Assembly: GCA_016873375.1 (NCBI GenBank)
Contig: VGXJ01000121.1
Coordinates: forward strand, 1 to 5,859
Direction: 5' to 3'
DNA: 5,859 bases
Source of the DNA: Phycisphaerae bacterium
Lineage (GTDB): Bacteria > Planctomycetota > Phycisphaerae > Phycisphaerales > SM1A02
Part shown: positions 5,717 through 5,859 of the stretch, piece by piece
How the letters are laid out: each line of letters starts with the position of its first letter
Position numbering within the stretch: the stretch's first letter is position 1
Translations under genes and position numbers: made by a program
The notes under the pieces: generated by a model
The model's database searches: none
The model's input: the letters and a program-made list of their open reading frames with translations, nothing else
What the model was told of the DNA's origin: nothing

Positions 5717-5859
5717 TCACGCCGCGCCGTGCGCGCGCGCGTAGCGACCGAGCGCCATCAGCGGGAAGTACAGGCGATACAGGTGGTACCGCAGGTAGAA
5801 GACCTTCGGGAAGCCCGTGCCCGTGAACTCGGTCTCGCACCAGCTGCCCGCTGGATCAC
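5717..5859 (-). CDS. shc: squalene-hopene cyclase, C-terminal 46 residues (gene runs off the window)
   Basis: Only the end of the gene is present: the frame read from 5857 to the TGA at 5719-5717 gives 46 residues and is open to the window edge. The sequence ETEFTGTGFPKVFYLRYH then LYRLYFPLMALGRYA matches the conserved end of bacterial squalene-hopene cyclases (GTGFP-x-x-FYL-x-Y-x-x-YR-x-x-FPLxALGRY). The enzyme is a monotopic membrane protein that cyclises squalene to hopene, the first step of hopanoid synthesis. The catalytic DxDD motif and the other QW repeats lie outside the window. The gene runs in the same direction as the FGE-like gene, 126 bases upstream of its start. That gap and the strong downstream ribosome binding site suggest separate control, though read-through is possible. 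No clear terminator follows the stop. The short tail after GRY (ARAHGAA) is unremarkable. Confidence 0.9.
   Translation of the reverse strand, partial: DPAGSWCETEFTGTGFPKVFYLRYHLYRLYFPLMALGRYARAHGAA

Overview
The window looks like a chromosomal segment of a GC-rich member of the Planctomycetota, most likely class Phycisphaerae. The main reason is a secreted protein that carries, directly after its signal peptide, two calcium-loop repeats ending in 'AAW' and 'GAWGPC', a dockerin-like form I associate with Phycisphaerae. Other pointers are the squalene-hopene cyclase end and the NadB N-terminus (IPFRSSLLPQ). The assignment is inference from remembered family features, not from a search. All six genes end in TGA.

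Layout from left to right. Positions 1-70 hold no supported gene but contain a perfect 8-bp inverted repeat just past the end of the first gene. Positions 71-3737 are a three-gene cluster read on the minus strand, in transcription order: a TolB-like beta-propeller lipoprotein (3737 to 2373), L-aspartate oxidase nadB (2376 to 709), and a small putative lipoprotein of unknown family (712 to 71). Each junction is a 4-base overlap (GTGA, then ATGA), so the three are very probably one translationally coupled transcript. Six bases from the first start codon, rluA (a pseudouridine synthase) runs away on the plus strand, 3744-4424. Converging on it is a minus-strand gene for a secreted protein with tandem dockerin-like repeats and a formylglycine-generating-enzyme-like (FGE/SUMF1) domain (5590 to 4484), preceded by a near-perfect Shine-Dalgarno sequence. 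At the right edge are the last 46 codons of a squalene-hopene cyclase (stop at 5717), also on the minus strand.

How the genes relate: nadB begins de novo NAD synthesis from aspartate and rluA modifies stable RNA, both cytoplasmic housekeeping jobs. The cyclase makes hopanoids for the membrane. The FGE-like protein and the two lipoprotein candidates act outside the cytoplasmic membrane. No mobile element, CRISPR array, RNA gene or defence system is visible, and I found no convincing undescribed multi-gene system. The points most worth a second look are the FGE-like protein without the FGE active-site cysteines and with its dockerin-like repeats at the N-terminus, the coupling of nadB to two envelope proteins with atypical lipoboxes, and the very tight divergent start region at 3721-3774.
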